A DNA stretch of 64,000 nucleotides from Candidatus Stoquefichus sp. SB1 (GCF_001244545.1 NZ_LN852694.1:555747-619746), one strand, 5' to 3'. Positions 17,226 through 26,740 are shown, counted from the first letter of the stretch. Notes: a model not told the origin generated them from the sequence alone. A program made the numbers and translations.

Positions 17226-18386
17226 CTAAAATGATTCGCCTTTTTGAATATAAGGAATGTGTGAATATTCTTTTTTTATAAAATTTTCTTGATCATGACT
17301 TAGCAAAGATAACAGTTTTGTTGCTTTGACTTCTATATCTAAAGCAGGATGCTGATAGCGTGAAATATTGGTGACGATTGTATAAGGGCAGTTCTTTTTG
17401 ATGAGCGATAAATATTGACGACCTTGGTTATTCATTGCCAAAACTCTAAGATAGTCAATAGACATAGCTTCTTGAATACTTTTTTTGGTATTATTCATGA
17501 GTATATGAATCAGCATTCGTTGAATTCTTGGTTTAGTATAGCGCTTAGATAATAAGGCATCAAGGAACTCAGACATAGAATGACATTTTTGGATTTGTGC
17601 TATTAAAACATTTTCTAAACCTTCATCAACAAGATGAATATGTTGTAAATCTTTTTTACTGATAGTCAGTAAACGATATTGCAAATATGGATAAAAATCA
17701 TCAAGATGGTAATGTTCATATTGGTAAAGTTCAGGATGGGGTAAAGAATTCTGAAAATCAAACTGCTGATAAATGGCTTGACGAATAGCTGTTGCACTGG
17801 CAATTTCACCTAGATTGTGACTATGGTAATCATTTGTACGTGGAAAGCAATGAGGAATAATAGGATAATGATGAGCGATAATTTCTTTGACATAACTTAA
17901 ACCCAAAAGATCATTAGGTGTTTTGACTTCCATACCCATGATTTGTTTAAGGGACTGATTACAGGCATCAGGATAGCGCATGCCTTCTTTCATTGCTTTT
18001 TTAACAAGGTTATCATATTGAGTCTGATTGTCAAAGATAGCCTTAGCAATATCAATAAATGTTTCAATACGCCCATCTTCGCTTCCAAAACAGATATCAG
18101 TGACACCAATCGCATGTAATAAATCAATCGCTCCTCTAGCAAAATAATCAGCACTCTGACATGCATATACAAATGGTAATTCAATTACTAAATCAACGCC
18201 AAATTCGATAGCTAAATGACTACGTGTCCATTTATCAATAATAGCTGGTTCTCCTCTTTGAACAAAAGAAGAAGACATAACAGCAATTGTATAATCACAT
18301 TGTGTTATTTCCTGAGCTTTTTTTATATGATAACGATGTCCGTTATGAAACGGATTGTATTCAACAATGATACCTAATACTTTCAT
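17226..18386 (-). CDS. tmcAL: tRNA(Met) cytidine acetate ligase TmcAL (YlbM)
   Basis: The 386-residue protein opens MKVLGIIVEYNPFHNGHRYH with the nucleotidyltransferase HxGH motif at His14-His17. It continues with VMSSSFVQRGEPAIIDKW, the TmcAL/YlbM signature. The enzyme activates acetate with ATP and makes N4-acetylcytidine at the wobble position of elongator tRNA-Met. Length and motifs agree with Bacillus YlbM. It lies head-to-head with the ylbN-rpmF unit, the same neighbourhood as ylbM-ylbN-rpmF in Bacillus, though here ylbM is inverted. Confidence 0.93.
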   Translation of the reverse strand: MKVLGIIVEYNPFHNGHRYHIKKAQEITQCDYTIAVMSSSFVQRGEPAIIDKWTRSHLAIEFGVDLVIELPFVYACQSADYFARGAIDLLHAIGVTDICFGSEDGRIETFIDIAKAIFDNQTQYDNLVKKAMKEGMRYPDACNQSLKQIMGMEVKTPNDLLGLSYVKEIIAHHYPIIPHCFPRTNDYHSHNLGEIASATAIRQAIYQQFDFQNSLPHPELYQYEHYHLDDFYPYLQYRLLTISKKDLQHIHLVDEGLENVLIAQIQKCHSMSEFLDALLSKRYTKPRIQRMLIHILMNNTKKSIQEAMSIDYLRVLAMNNQGRQYLSLIKKNCPYTIVTNISRYQHPALDIEVKATKLLSLLSHDQENFIKKEYSHIPYIQKGESF

Positions 18387-18484
18387 TTCTCCACCTCTTT
18401 TTGATAGTTTATCATAGTTTTGTCAATAAGGGTAGTTTCAAGACAAAAAGAATGAAATATTCGCTGAAATATGGTAAAATTTGA

Positions 18485-18513
18485 TTGACATATTTAAGAG
18501 TTTTATATATAAT
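18485..18513 (+). promoter_or_regulatory. Consensus promoter of ylbN-rpmF
   Basis: Perfect TTGACA (18485-18490), exactly 17 bases, perfect TATAAT (18508-18513), 28 bases before the TTG start. This is one of the strongest promoters in the window, fitting a ribosomal protein unit. Confidence 0.9.
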
Positions 18514-18541
18514 TGGCTATGCGGTGTAAAGGGTGATTTTT

Positions 18542-19054
18542 TTGAAGTGGAATTTACAATGGATTGTGAAACAGAAAGATGGTCGTTTTGATTTTGAAGA
18601 AACACTATACTTTCCATCTGAGATGTTCCACAACTTATCTCAAATCAATGGTTTGAAGGATGTGAATGTGACTGGACGAGGACGTCTAGACATGAAAAAT
18701 CGTCACTTATACGTTGATTTTAAAGTCAAAGGTCAAATGATTCTACCATGTGCCGTATCGTTAGAAGATGTGGATTATCCTTTTGAAATTGAATCTTCTG
18801 TTACTTTTGCTTTCTATAAACCGCAAGATGACGAAGACGTCATTGAAGTGAAAAGAGATACAGTGGATTTAACACCAGTGATTTTTCAGGAAATCATGTT
18901 GGATGTTCCGATGCGCGTCGTTAAAGATGGTGCAACATTGAAAACCGAAGGCAATGGTTGGAAAGTATTAAATGAAGAAGAGGAACATGAGGATGAGGAT
19001 TATATTGATCCTCGCTTAGCAAAACTTAAAGATTATTTTAAGGATAAAGAATAA
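18542..19054 (+). CDS. YceD/YlbN family protein (DUF177), upstream of L32
   Basis: The likely start is TTG 18542, giving MKWNLQWIV like Bacillus YlbN, with AAAGGGTGAT 5-10 bases upstream; GTG 18533 in the same frame overlaps that site. The protein is 170 residues and acidic at the C-terminus. It has the DUF177 core LYVDFKVKGQMILPCAVSLEDVDYPFEI and the conserved tail DPRLAKLKDYF. In plants and some bacteria, YceD-type proteins act in 23S rRNA/50S maturation. It precedes rpmF by 12 bases, the usual pairing. Confidence 0.9.
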   Translation: MKWNLQWIVKQKDGRFDFEETLYFPSEMFHNLSQINGLKDVNVTGRGRLDMKNRHLYVDFKVKGQMILPCAVSLEDVDYPFEIESSVTFAFYKPQDDEDVIEVKRDTVDLTPVIFQEIMLDVPMRVVKDGATLKTEGNGWKVLNEEEEHEDEDYIDPRLAKLKDYFKDKE

Positions 19055-19066
19055 GGAGGTGTACCT

Positions 19067-19234
19067 ATGGCAGTACCACAAAGAAGAGTTTCAAAAACAA
19101 GAAGAAACAAAAGAAGAACACATGATAAGTTAACAGTACCAGCTGTAGTTGTTTGCCCTGAATGTGGAGAATACAAATTATCTCATAGAGTATGCAAACA
19201 TTGCGGAACTTACAACGGACAAAAAGTGTTATAA
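19067..19234 (+). CDS. rpmF: 50S ribosomal protein L32
   Basis: This 55-residue gene was found by reading the gap after ylbN. It begins [20 protein letters not shown] and has four cysteines in a CPECG...CKHCG arrangement, a zinc-ribbon (C+) form of L32. A near-perfect AAGGAGGTG site lies 5 bases before the ATG. It is transcribed with ylbN from the consensus promoter at 18485 and ends at a terminator. The C+ form needs zinc; a C- paralogue elsewhere in the genome would indicate zinc-regulated swapping. Confidence 0.97.
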   Translation: MAVPQRRVSKTRRNKRRTHDKLTVPAVVVCPECGEYKLSHRVCKHCGTYNGQKVL

Positions 19235-19237
19235 AAA

Positions 19238-19262
19238 TCTGCCTTCAATAGGCATTTTTTTA
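19238..19262 (+). terminator. Intrinsic terminator of ylbN-rpmF
   Basis: TGCCT, a TCAAT loop, AGGCA and a run of seven T, four bases after the rpmF stop. Confidence 0.8.
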
Positions 19263-19311
19263 TTTTATAGACTTTTTATCATCATAAATTGATAGTTATT
19301 GAAAATAATAA

Positions 19312-19354
19312 AAAGATGGTTAAACAATATTGTCATTGTTAGCCATTTTTTAAT
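19312..19354 (+). terminator. Second hairpin with T tract in the rpmF-transglutaminase gap
   Basis: AAAAAGATGGTTAAACAAT pairs imperfectly with ATTGTTAGCCATTTTTTA. It resembles a bidirectional terminator but no gene is seen between it and the rpmF terminator. The rest of the 290-base gap is AT-rich with no further structure I can support. Confidence 0.5.
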
Positions 19355-19525
19355 TATTATTGAGGGATAAAATCGTTATATATGTCATATGTATTGATGA
19401 TTTCATTTCTTATGAAGAGAATATCTGTTTAAGATCATATCTTATAGATAAACCATGGTTTTCTCATTTAAATTGCTTTATTTTTTAAGAATGGTTTGTT
19501 ATGATATAAGAAGGTGAGGGGAATT

Positions 19526-20656
19526 ATGAGAACAAAACGAAGTCATACAAAAGGTATTATATTGTTTTTGATGATCTGTTTTATTGTTGGATATTTTGGT
19601 TATCGTTTTATAGAAAATCGTGAAATAAAAATCAATAATGATGAAGTTTTGAAAGTGTTTCAACAAGATCAGCATTCACATTATTTTTATTCAAAATTGA
19701 ATGAAAAAGATCAAGACACATATCGAAGATTGTATTATGCATTTGTTGATTTTAAAACATCTATACCTTTAGAAGAAAAAAAGGTAGAAAAAGTTTCTAA
19801 AATCTTTCAAAATGTTTTAGATGATCATCCTGAAATCTATTATGTGAATTCTGAATATCAATATATTGATGGAAAACAATTTATGTTTATACCTAAATTT
19901 GATATGAAACAGGACAAAGTGAAAACAACAAATCGTGCAGTTGCTGAAAAAACAAAAGAAGTACTCAAAACAGCGAGTCAACAAAATGATGATGTTGACA
20001 AAGCAAAAGTTCTTTATGATTATATTGTTGAAACTGTAGAGTATAAGGAACACTCAGAATTGGATCAAAAAATGACCAGTGCTCTTTTAGATCAGCAAAG
20101 TGTTTGTGCTGGCTATGCACGAGCATATCAATATTTATTGCATCAGGTCAATATTCCATGTGCATATATTACAGGTGATACAATTATAGAAACAGAAGAT
20201 AAGCCAGGCTATGATGGTCATGCATGGAATATGTTAGAAGTGAATGGTGATTATTATTATAGTGATCCAACCTGGGGCGATGCTGATGATGAAGATATGG
20301 AACATACATGTTATGGATATTTTTTGATGAATAGTACGGATATGTTAAAAATCTATCAGCCAGATGGAGCATATGAAAAAACATCGTCAGATGATGATTT
20401 GTATTTTGAAAGTGTTGATTCTTATATGAAGAGTTATGATGAAAATATTATTTCACATGCGATTCAATTAGGATTAAAAAATAAAACAAGAATAGCTGAA
20501 ATTAAGTGTGCCAATCAAGCAGTATATAATCGTGTGAAAAAGAACTTAGAATCATCTTATTTGGGTTATCGTTTATTAACAAAAAATGGATGTTGGAGTG
20601 ATCAGTCACTTTATTATTGTATTGATGAGTTAAGAGTGATTGAATTATATTATTAA
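19526..20656 (+). CDS. Membrane-anchored transglutaminase-like protein
   Basis: The protein is 376 residues from ATG 19526, which follows GGTGAGGGG; the in-frame GTG at 19514 lies in that site. It has an N-terminal anchor (about 9-26), a helical region, and a transglutaminase-like domain with the papain-type triad: Cys194 in QQSVCAGYARAYQYLL, His232 in DGHAWNML, Asp247 in SDPTWGD. Proteins with this domain in Firmicutes are usually extracellular peptidases or cross-linkers; the substrate is unknown. It is a single gene between terminators. Confidence 0.87.
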   Translation: MRTKRSHTKGIILFLMICFIVGYFGYRFIENREIKINNDEVLKVFQQDQHSHYFYSKLNEKDQDTYRRLYYAFVDFKTSIPLEEKKVEKVSKIFQNVLDDHPEIYYVNSEYQYIDGKQFMFIPKFDMKQDKVKTTNRAVAEKTKEVLKTASQQNDDVDKAKVLYDYIVETVEYKEHSELDQKMTSALLDQQSVCAGYARAYQYLLHQVNIPCAYITGDTIIETEDKPGYDGHAWNMLEVNGDYYYSDPTWGDADDEDMEHTCYGYFLMNSTDMLKIYQPDGAYEKTSSDDDLYFESVDSYMKSYDENIISHAIQLGLKNKTRIAEIKCANQAVYNRVKKNLESSYLGYRLLTKNGCWSDQSLYYCIDELRVIELYY

Positions 20657-20680
20657 TTGTTTAAAATTGGAAAAAGATTG

Positions 20681-20709
20681 AAAAGTAGCAGTTATCTGCT
20701 ACTTTTTTT
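20681..20709 (+). terminator. Intrinsic terminator after the transglutaminase-like gene
   Basis: AAAAGTAGCAG, TTAT, CTGCTACTTTTTTT: a strong ten-pair stem with T run. Confidence 0.9.
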
Positions 20710-20743
20710 GTGCAAAAAATAAAAAAATGAAGTGTGATTTCTC

Positions 20744-20772
20744 TATACAAGGTGTATGAAATGTTATATAAT
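20744..20772 (+). promoter_or_regulatory. Promoter of the mraZ operon
   Basis: TATACA (20744-20749), 17 bases, perfect TATAAT (20767-20772). The start of transcription should lie at or just before the tandem MraZ-type boxes. Confidence 0.65.
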
Positions 20773-20780
20773 GGTGGTAT

Positions 20781-20820
20781 GAAGTGTTAAGAAATGTATG
20801 AAAATGTTACAAAGTGGGTG
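20781..20820 (+). promoter_or_regulatory. Four tandem 10-bp MraZ-type boxes
   Basis: Four decamers stand head-to-tail: GAAGTGTTAA, GAAATGTATG, AAAATGTTAC, AAAGTGGGTG. They share the core (A/G)AA(A/G)TG at an exact 10-base period. They match the AAAGTG-type repeats bound by the MraZ ring in Mollicutes and sit between the promoter and the mraZ ATG at 20829, as expected for autoregulation. The last box doubles as part of the ribosome binding site. Confidence 0.8.
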
Positions 20821-20828
20821 ATTTTGAT

Positions 20829-21260
20829 ATGTTCTTTGGGGAGTTTAGACACAATATAGATGCAAAAGGACGTTTAAGCATTCCTGCAAAGATGAGAAGT
20901 CAATGCGGTGAAAGCGTTTTTGTTACACGCGGAAACGATGGCTGCCTTGCTTTGTATACTCAAGAAGGCTGGGAAAGTTATTACCAGGAACTTCAGTCAT
21001 TACCCCAAAAAAAGAAAAAAACACGTGTTTTTATACGTTTGGTAACTTCAAGAGCAAGTGAATGTGAATTCGATAAATTAGGACGTATTAATATACCACT
21101 TGTTTTAAGACAGGAAGGTCAATTAGAAAAAGAATGTGTTATTGTTGGTGTTGGCGATCATGTTGAGATTTGGAATAATCAGGCATGGGATGAGTTCTAT
21201 AGTGACAATAAAGATAGTTTTGATGATATTGCTGAAGAAATAGATGACTATGAACTATAA
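20829..21260 (+). CDS. mraZ: Transcriptional regulator MraZ
   Basis: The protein is 143 residues from ATG 20829, giving [20 protein letters not shown], the standard MraZ start. The in-frame GTG at 20814 would add MGDFD and overlap the ribosome binding site. Two AbrB-like half domains are present, the second around [17 protein letters not shown]. MraZ forms rings and represses the division/cell-wall cluster by binding tandem boxes at its own promoter, and such boxes are visible at 20781-20820. rsmH starts 11 bases after its stop. Confidence 0.96.
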   Translation: MFFGEFRHNIDAKGRLSIPAKMRSQCGESVFVTRGNDGCLALYTQEGWESYYQELQSLPQKKKKTRVFIRLVTSRASECEFDKLGRINIPLVLRQEGQLEKECVIVGVGDHVEIWNNQAWDEFYSDNKDSFDDIAEEIDDYEL

Positions 21261-21271
21261 AGGAGAAAGAT

Positions 21272-22219
21272 ATGTTTCATCATGTGAGTGTTTTATTGGA
21301 AGAGACAATAGATGGATTGAATATTAAAGAAGATGGAATTTATGTAGATTGTACACTTGGTGGTGGTGGTCATAGTCAGGAAATCTTGAAGCGTTTAACG
21401 ACAGGGCATCTTTATTGTTTTGATCAAGATCAGAAAGCTATTGAAGCAGCACAGGCAAGATTAAGTCAAATTTCTGACCATTTTACAATTATCTACTCGA
21501 ATTTTCGTTATTTAAAGAGTGAATTAGCCAAGTTAGGTGTCTATCATGTAGATGGAATTGTCTTTGATTTAGGCGTTTCATCACCACAATTTGATGATGG
21601 AGAACGTGGCTTTAGTTATAACTATGATGCAAAATTAGATATGCGTATGGATCAGGGGCAATCATTTTCGGCATATGAGTTGGTGAATACATATGAGTAT
21701 CATGAACTGGTTAAAATTTTATATAAATATGCTGATGAGAAATTTGCCAAGCAAATCGCAAGAGCTATAGAAAGACATCGTGAGGAAAAACCGATTGAAA
21801 CAACTTTTGAACTGGTAGATATTATTAAGGAAGCAATTCCTGCACCAGCTAGAAGAAAAGGTGGACATCCGGCAAAAAGAACTTTTCAGGCATTAAGAAT
21901 TGCTGTTAATGATGAGCTCAGTGTTTTTGAAAGCGCATTGGATGATGCTTTAGATATTTTAAAGGTTCATGGGCGTATTGCTGTTATTACATTTCACTCA
22001 TTAGAAGATAAAATTTGTAAATATACTTTTCATGAAGTGACAAAACAGCCTGATTTGCCAATGGGAATGCCTATTGTACCAGACTATTTAAAACCAAGAT
22101 TTGAAAAAATTACACGTAAACCAATTGTCGCAAGTGAGGATGAATTAGCAGCTAATCATCGTTCTCATTCGGCAAAATTGAGGATTATAGAAAGGATATA
22201 TGAGGATGAAGAGAAGTAA
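21272..22219 (+). CDS. rsmH: 16S rRNA (cytosine(1402)-N(4))-methyltransferase
   Basis: The 315-residue protein starts [16 protein letters not shown] with the SAM-binding [10 protein letters not shown] stretch. Further motifs are [45 protein letters not shown] and [12 protein letters not shown], all diagnostic of RsmH/MraW. It methylates N4 of C1402 in the 16S decoding centre. It lies second in the mra cluster after mraZ and overlaps ftsL by 20 bases. Confidence 0.97.
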   Translation: MFHHVSVLLEETIDGLNIKEDGIYVDCTLGGGGHSQEILKRLTTGHLYCFDQDQKAIEAAQARLSQISDHFTIIYSNFRYLKSELAKLGVYHVDGIVFDLGVSSPQFDDGERGFSYNYDAKLDMRMDQGQSFSAYELVNTYEYHELVKILYKYADEKFAKQIARAIERHREEKPIETTFELVDIIKEAIPAPARRKGGHPAKRTFQALRIAVNDELSVFESALDDALDILKVHGRIAVITFHSLEDKICKYTFHEVTKQPDLPMGMPIVPDYLKPRFEKITRKPIVASEDELAANHRSHSAKLRIIERIYEDEEK

Positions 22220-22508
22220 GAAAAAAGAAACAAGATTTGTTAGATTTTCTAGACGTTTATTGATTTTTAGTTTTTTTATATTTGTTGTTGGTATTGTTGC
22301 ATTGAATTCTTATGAATCAACATTAAATATTAATTGTCAAAATCTAGAAAAAGAAATAGCAACAATAGAATCAGATATTGATGGATTAGATATTAAACAA
22401 TTAGAACTTGCTGCTTTACCTCGTATTGAAGCGATTGCTAAGAAAAAGGGATATACATATGAACCAAATAAATCAACTGCCGCTATTGTAGGAGTACCTA
22501 GAGAATAA
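22200..22508 (+). CDS. ftsL: Cell division protein FtsL
   Basis: The protein has about 102 residues (or 100 from the second ATG at 22206), with a basic N-terminus, one membrane segment (about 21-40) and an extracytoplasmic coiled-coil region with a heptad-like pattern to about 80. This is the FtsL/DivIC plan, recognised mainly by position between rsmH and the first PBP because FtsL sequences diverge quickly. FtsL bridges FtsQ/DivIB and DivIC and helps activate FtsWI. The gene overlaps rsmH by 20 bases and shares one base (TAATG) with the PBP gene. Confidence 0.85.
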   Translation: MRMKRSKKKETRFVRFSRRLLIFSFFIFVVGIVALNSYESTLNINCQNLEKEIATIESDIDGLDIKQLELAALPRIEAIAKKKGYTYEPNKSTAAIVGVPRE

Positions 22509-24664
22509 TGGCTGTTAAGAAAAAAAACAATAACCAAAGTGCTAAGATTGTTGTCTGCATCATGATGGTTATTGTTGTTTCATTAGTGCTGAATGTTGTC
22601 TATTTGGGAGTGACAGGGAAACATTTAGTTAGTGGGAATGATATTAGGAATTATGCTGATGAACGTGGTGGTCGTCAAAAGGTTGAAACACTTTATGCTA
22701 AACGTGGAACAATTTATTCAAGTGATAATGAAGTGATAGCAAGTGATGTGAAAAAGTATAAATTAATAGCAATTTTATCAAAACGTTTAACTGCTGATAA
22801 AAAGCCAGCATATGTTGAAAATAAGGAAGAAACAGCAAAAAAACTTGCACCTATTATTGGAATGGATGAAGATAAGTTATTAGAACGTTTAAGTAAAGAC
22901 ACATATCAGGTAGAATTTGGAAGTTATGGAAATAATCTTTCTTCATTAGTAAAAGATAAGATTGATGCTTTGAATCTACCTGGATTAGAGTTTGAAGAAC
23001 TCACAACAAGAAATTATCGTTATGGTGATTTTGCTTCTTATGAAATTGGTTATGCTCAGGCATTGACAGAACAAATTAATGGAAAATCAACAAAGTCTAT
23101 TATTGGGCAGATGGGGATTGAAAAAATTTATAATGAAGAATTAAGTGGAACTAATGGACAAAAGATATATCTAGCAGATAATAATAATTATATCTTACCA
23201 AATGGTGTGATTAGTGAAACAGCACCAGTTTCGGGAAATGATATTTATTTAACAATTGATACAGATATTCAAACAGAGTTAGATTTACAAATGAAGAAGT
23301 TTACAACTGCTCAAAAATCAGATAAAGCAACTTGTGTTGTGATGGAAGCCAAAACAGGAAGAATTTTAGCAGTAAGTAATTATCCATCATTTGATCCTAA
23401 TAAAAGAGATATTGAAAATTATGTGGATTTATTTTTAAATGAACCAGTAGAAGTTGGATCAGTATTCAAAGCGTTCGTTTATGCTAATGCTTTAACAGAT
23501 GAACGATTGAATTTAAAAGCAACATATCCTTCTGGTCATTACTATTATAAGGTTAATGGAAAAACAGTTGCTGATATTAAAGACCATAATTATGGGAAAG
23601 GCTGGGGTTCTATTAGCTACGAAAAAGGTTTTTATTATTCTAGTAATACAGCTATATGTAATATGATTTCTAAAATATCAAATCAAGAAACACTTAAACA
23701 GGATTATGATGATTTAGGTTTCTTTCAAGAAAGTGATATTGATGGTTTAACGAGCACTGCTGGTGTTGGTGGATATAAACGCTCAGGAAACAGAGATCTT
23801 GAATTTCTTACAACTGGATTTGGTCAGGGTTCAACAATGACAGCCTTGCAGTTGATTCGTGGTTATAGTGCCTTTGCTAATGATGGGAAAACGGTTGAAC
23901 CCTATTTGATTGATAAAATTGTGAATAGTGAAACGAAAAAAACAATTTATGAAGCAAAATCTCAATATTCTAAACAGATATATTCAAGTAAAGCAGTTAA
24001 ACAAATGTTAGATTTATTAAGTGGTGTTATCAATATTAAGGGAAGTACCGGTTATACTTTCCATATGGATGATATCCGTTTAATCGGGAAGACAGGAACT
24101 GGACAGGTTGCTAAAGATGGGAAATATCGTACAGATAATTATTATACACATAGTTTTGTAGGATTGGCCCCTTATGATGACCCGGAAATTGTTATTGCTT
24201 ATTGGTATCAGGGAAAAGTCAGTGGGAATGCAAATTCATCAGCGTTAATTAAGGCTGTAACACGTGCGGCTTTGAATAAATTAAATGAACAATCTGTAAA
24301 AGAAGTTGAAACATCTACATTCGTATTAGATTCTTATACAAATCAAAGTACTGACTTTGCTAAAAAGACTTTGTCACAACATCAATTAATTCCATTAACA
24401 ATTGGTGATGGAGATACTGTTTTAGAACAATATCCGAAAGCAAAAACAGAAGTTTCTTCAAAATCACGAGTCTTTTTACAAACCAATGACACGAATATTA
24501 CAATGCCATCTATGGATGGATGGTCGCGTAAGGAAGCAGAAGCTTTTGCATCAATGGCTAATATTGATATTGAATTTGATGGTATTGGTATGATCTATAA
24601 GCAGAGTGTTGATAAAGGAACAAAGCTAAAAGATGGTCAAAAAGTGAAAGTATATGCGAAATAG
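22508..24664 (+). CDS. Class B penicillin-binding protein (FtsI/Pbp2B-like) with PASTA domains
   Basis: The 718-residue protein has a membrane anchor (about 13-35), a dimerisation domain starting AKRGTIYSSDNEVIASD, and a transpeptidase domain with SxxK at Ser318 (VGSVFK instead of the usual PGSTFK). SSN is at 378-380 and KTG at 528-530. Two C-terminal PASTA domains span about 595-718. As the first PBP after ftsL it is the probable septal transpeptidase acting with FtsW. It is closed by its own hairpin terminator, which separates it from the second PBP. Confidence 0.93.
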   Translation: MAVKKKNNNQSAKIVVCIMMVIVVSLVLNVVYLGVTGKHLVSGNDIRNYADERGGRQKVETLYAKRGTIYSSDNEVIASDVKKYKLIAILSKRLTADKKPAYVENKEETAKKLAPIIGMDEDKLLERLSKDTYQVEFGSYGNNLSSLVKDKIDALNLPGLEFEELTTRNYRYGDFASYEIGYAQALTEQINGKSTKSIIGQMGIEKIYNEELSGTNGQKIYLADNNNYILPNGVISETAPVSGNDIYLTIDTDIQTELDLQMKKFTTAQKSDKATCVVMEAKTGRILAVSNYPSFDPNKRDIENYVDLFLNEPVEVGSVFKAFVYANALTDERLNLKATYPSGHYYYKVNGKTVADIKDHNYGKGWGSISYEKGFYYSSNTAICNMISKISNQETLKQDYDDLGFFQESDIDGLTSTAGVGGYKRSGNRDLEFLTTGFGQGSTMTALQLIRGYSAFANDGKTVEPYLIDKIVNSETKKTIYEAKSQYSKQIYSSKAVKQMLDLLSGVINIKGSTGYTFHMDDIRLIGKTGTGQVAKDGKYRTDNYYTHSFVGLAPYDDPEIVIAYWYQGKVSGNANSSALIKAVTRAALNKLNEQSVKEVETSTFVLDSYTNQSTDFAKKTLSQHQLIPLTIGDGDTVLEQYPKAKTEVSSKSRVFLQTNDTNITMPSMDGWSRKEAEAFASMANIDIEFDGIGMIYKQSVDKGTKLKDGQKVKVYAK

Positions 24665-24690
24665 AACCTCATATGATGAGGTTCTTTTCA
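24663..24690 (+). terminator. Terminator between the two PBP genes
   Basis: AGAACCTCAT, ATG, ATGAGGTTCT, then TTTCAT. The stem is strong and the T run short, so some readthrough is likely. Confidence 0.7.
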
Positions 24691-24731
24691 TATTCTCGTT
24701 ATTTGTTTCATAAGATAGAGTGGTGATGCAA

Positions 24732-26651
24732 ATGATCTATACGTTGATGGCTAAGAAAATAAAATGGGTTAATATTGTTATGACAATCATTGTTGCTGCA
24801 ATTGTCATCAGATTGGCTTATAGCCAATTTTATGCCTATCAGGAGTTGTCTTTAAAAGCAACAGAATCATGGCAGAGAGGATTCCCATTAGAAGCAGCTA
24901 GGGGAAAAATATATGATAGTCAACAAAAAGTTTTGGTAGATAATTTAACAACATCTTCCTTAATTATTGTACCAAGTCAGGTGAAGGATGCTGTTGATAC
25001 TGCATATAAGCTTTCACAAATATTAGGTTGTTCGCAGGAAAAGATATTAGAAAAAGTGAAGAAGAAGGTTTCGGTTGAAAGAATTCAGCCAGAAGGAAGA
25101 CAGTTAACTGAAAATAAGGCTTATCAAATTGATAAATTAAAATTACCAGGTGTTTATCTTGTTCAGGATACTTTGCGTTATTATCCACATAAAAATTATT
25201 TGGCTCAAACATTGGGATTTGTTGGGATAGATAATCAGGGATTAATTGGCTTGGAATTAAAATATGATCAATATTTATCTGGCGTAAATGGAAGTATTAA
25301 TTATTATATGAATGCGAAAAGTCAAAATCTGAATATCTATCCAGCTGATTATATTTATCCTACAAAAGGGATGGATATTGAATTAACGATTGATAGTCGA
25401 GTACAAGATGTTGTGGAACGAGAATTAAATAATGCCTATTCAACATATGATCCGGATTCTATCTTATGCTTGGCTATGGATCCACGAAATGGCAAGATTT
25501 TAGCTATGTGTTCAAAACCGGATTTTGATCCTAATGATTATAAAAATGCTGATAGTGAGATTTATAATCGTAATTTACCTATTTGGAAATCATACGAACC
25601 TGGATCTACATTTAAAATTCTGACTTTTAGTAGTGCTTTAAATGAAAATCTTTTTGATATGGATAAGGATACTTATTATGATAAAGGATATGAAATTGTT
25701 AAAGGAGCGAGAATTAAATCATGGAAAAAGGGTGGACATGGCTTACAGACTTTTCGTGAGGTTTTACAAAACTCTTCCAATCCTGGATTTGTTGAAATTG
25801 GAAGAAGATTAGGAAAGGAAAAGCTTTATCAGTATGTTAAGGATTTTGGATTAACAGAGAAAACTGGGGTTGATTTAACTGGGGAATCTTCTGGGATTAT
25901 GTTTTCATATGAAAACTTCAATGAGGTTGAACAAGCCACTGTTGCATTTGGACAAGGAATTTCGATTACACCGATTCAATTGGTTAGAGCAGTTTGTGCT
26001 TGTGTTAATGGTGGTATTCTCTATAAACCTTATATTGTTAATAAAATATATAATTCAAAAACACATGAAGTCATTGTTGAAAATCAGCCACAAAAAATAC
26101 GTCAGGTTATTCGTCAGGAAACTTCTGTAAAGGTCAGAGATGCGCTTGAGGGGGTTGTTACTGATGGAGGAGGTAAAAATGCCTATATTGATGGTTATCG
26201 CATAGGAGGTAAAACTGGGACGGCTCAAAGAGCAATCAATGGAACATATGCGGGAAATGGTTATATTCTTTCCTTCTTAGGTGTTGCTCCAATTGATGAT
26301 CCTCAACTTGTTTTATATATTGCTATGGATAATCCTAAGAAATGCGTACAGTATGGTGGAACGACAGCTGCCCCAATCGCAAGAAAGATATTAATGGATG
26401 TTTTACCAGCATTAAATGTAAAGAAAGTGACACAGCAACGTGAAAAAGCATACGTTTGGACAGATGTGAAAACATTTGAAGTTGAAAACTATATTGGAAA
26501 AACAAAGAAAGAAGTAAAAAATGATCAATATGGTTTTGAATTTTTAGGAAGTGGTGACTATGTTATTGATCAGTTGCCACGTGTAGGTGATACAATTGAA
26601 GAAGGACAAAAAGTGAAAATCATGTTAGGTGATCAAAATAGTATTCGCTAA
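24732..26651 (+). CDS. Second class B penicillin-binding protein (SpoVD/FtsI-like) with PASTA domain
   Basis: The protein is 639 residues from ATG 24732, which follows GAGTGGTGAT; the frame also has GTG 24720 and ATG 24726 inside that site. It has a membrane anchor (about 15-35), a dimerisation domain (EAARGKIYDSQQKVLVDN), SxxK at about Ser292 (EPGSTFK), SSN in LQNSSNPGF, KTGT in GGKTGTAQR, and one C-terminal PASTA domain. In Bacillus the second PBP of this cluster is the sporulation enzyme SpoVD, and the sspI gene here makes that role plausible. The sequence alone does not separate SpoVD from a vegetative FtsI. Confidence 0.9.
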   Translation: MIYTLMAKKIKWVNIVMTIIVAAIVIRLAYSQFYAYQELSLKATESWQRGFPLEAARGKIYDSQQKVLVDNLTTSSLIIVPSQVKDAVDTAYKLSQILGCSQEKILEKVKKKVSVERIQPEGRQLTENKAYQIDKLKLPGVYLVQDTLRYYPHKNYLAQTLGFVGIDNQGLIGLELKYDQYLSGVNGSINYYMNAKSQNLNIYPADYIYPTKGMDIELTIDSRVQDVVERELNNAYSTYDPDSILCLAMDPRNGKILAMCSKPDFDPNDYKNADSEIYNRNLPIWKSYEPGSTFKILTFSSALNENLFDMDKDTYYDKGYEIVKGARIKSWKKGGHGLQTFREVLQNSSNPGFVEIGRRLGKEKLYQYVKDFGLTEKTGVDLTGESSGIMFSYENFNEVEQATVAFGQGISITPIQLVRAVCACVNGGILYKPYIVNKIYNSKTHEVIVENQPQKIRQVIRQETSVKVRDALEGVVTDGGGKNAYIDGYRIGGKTGTAQRAINGTYAGNGYILSFLGVAPIDDPQLVLYIAMDNPKKCVQYGGTTAAPIARKILMDVLPALNVKKVTQQREKAYVWTDVKTFEVENYIGKTKKEVKNDQYGFEFLGSGDYVIDQLPRVGDTIEEGQKVKIMLGDQNSIR

Positions 26652-26677
26652 AGATAAGGATTCTCCTTATCTTTTTG
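26650..26677 (+). terminator. Intrinsic terminator after the second PBP gene
   Basis: AAAGATAAGGA, TTC, TCCTTATCTTTTT. It ends the mra cluster; murE and mraY do not follow. Confidence 0.88.
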
Positions 26678-26685
26678 TTTTTTAC

Positions 26686-26714
26686 TCAACATATTGTTTT
26701 ATTTATGATATAAT
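26686..26714 (+). promoter_or_regulatory. Promoter of the SNF2 helicase gene
   Basis: TCAACA (26686-26691), 17 bases, perfect TATAAT (26709-26714), followed by a TAGGAGGGGAT ribosome binding site. Confidence 0.6.
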
Positions 26715-26740
26715 AAAACAATTGATAGGAGGGGATATGA

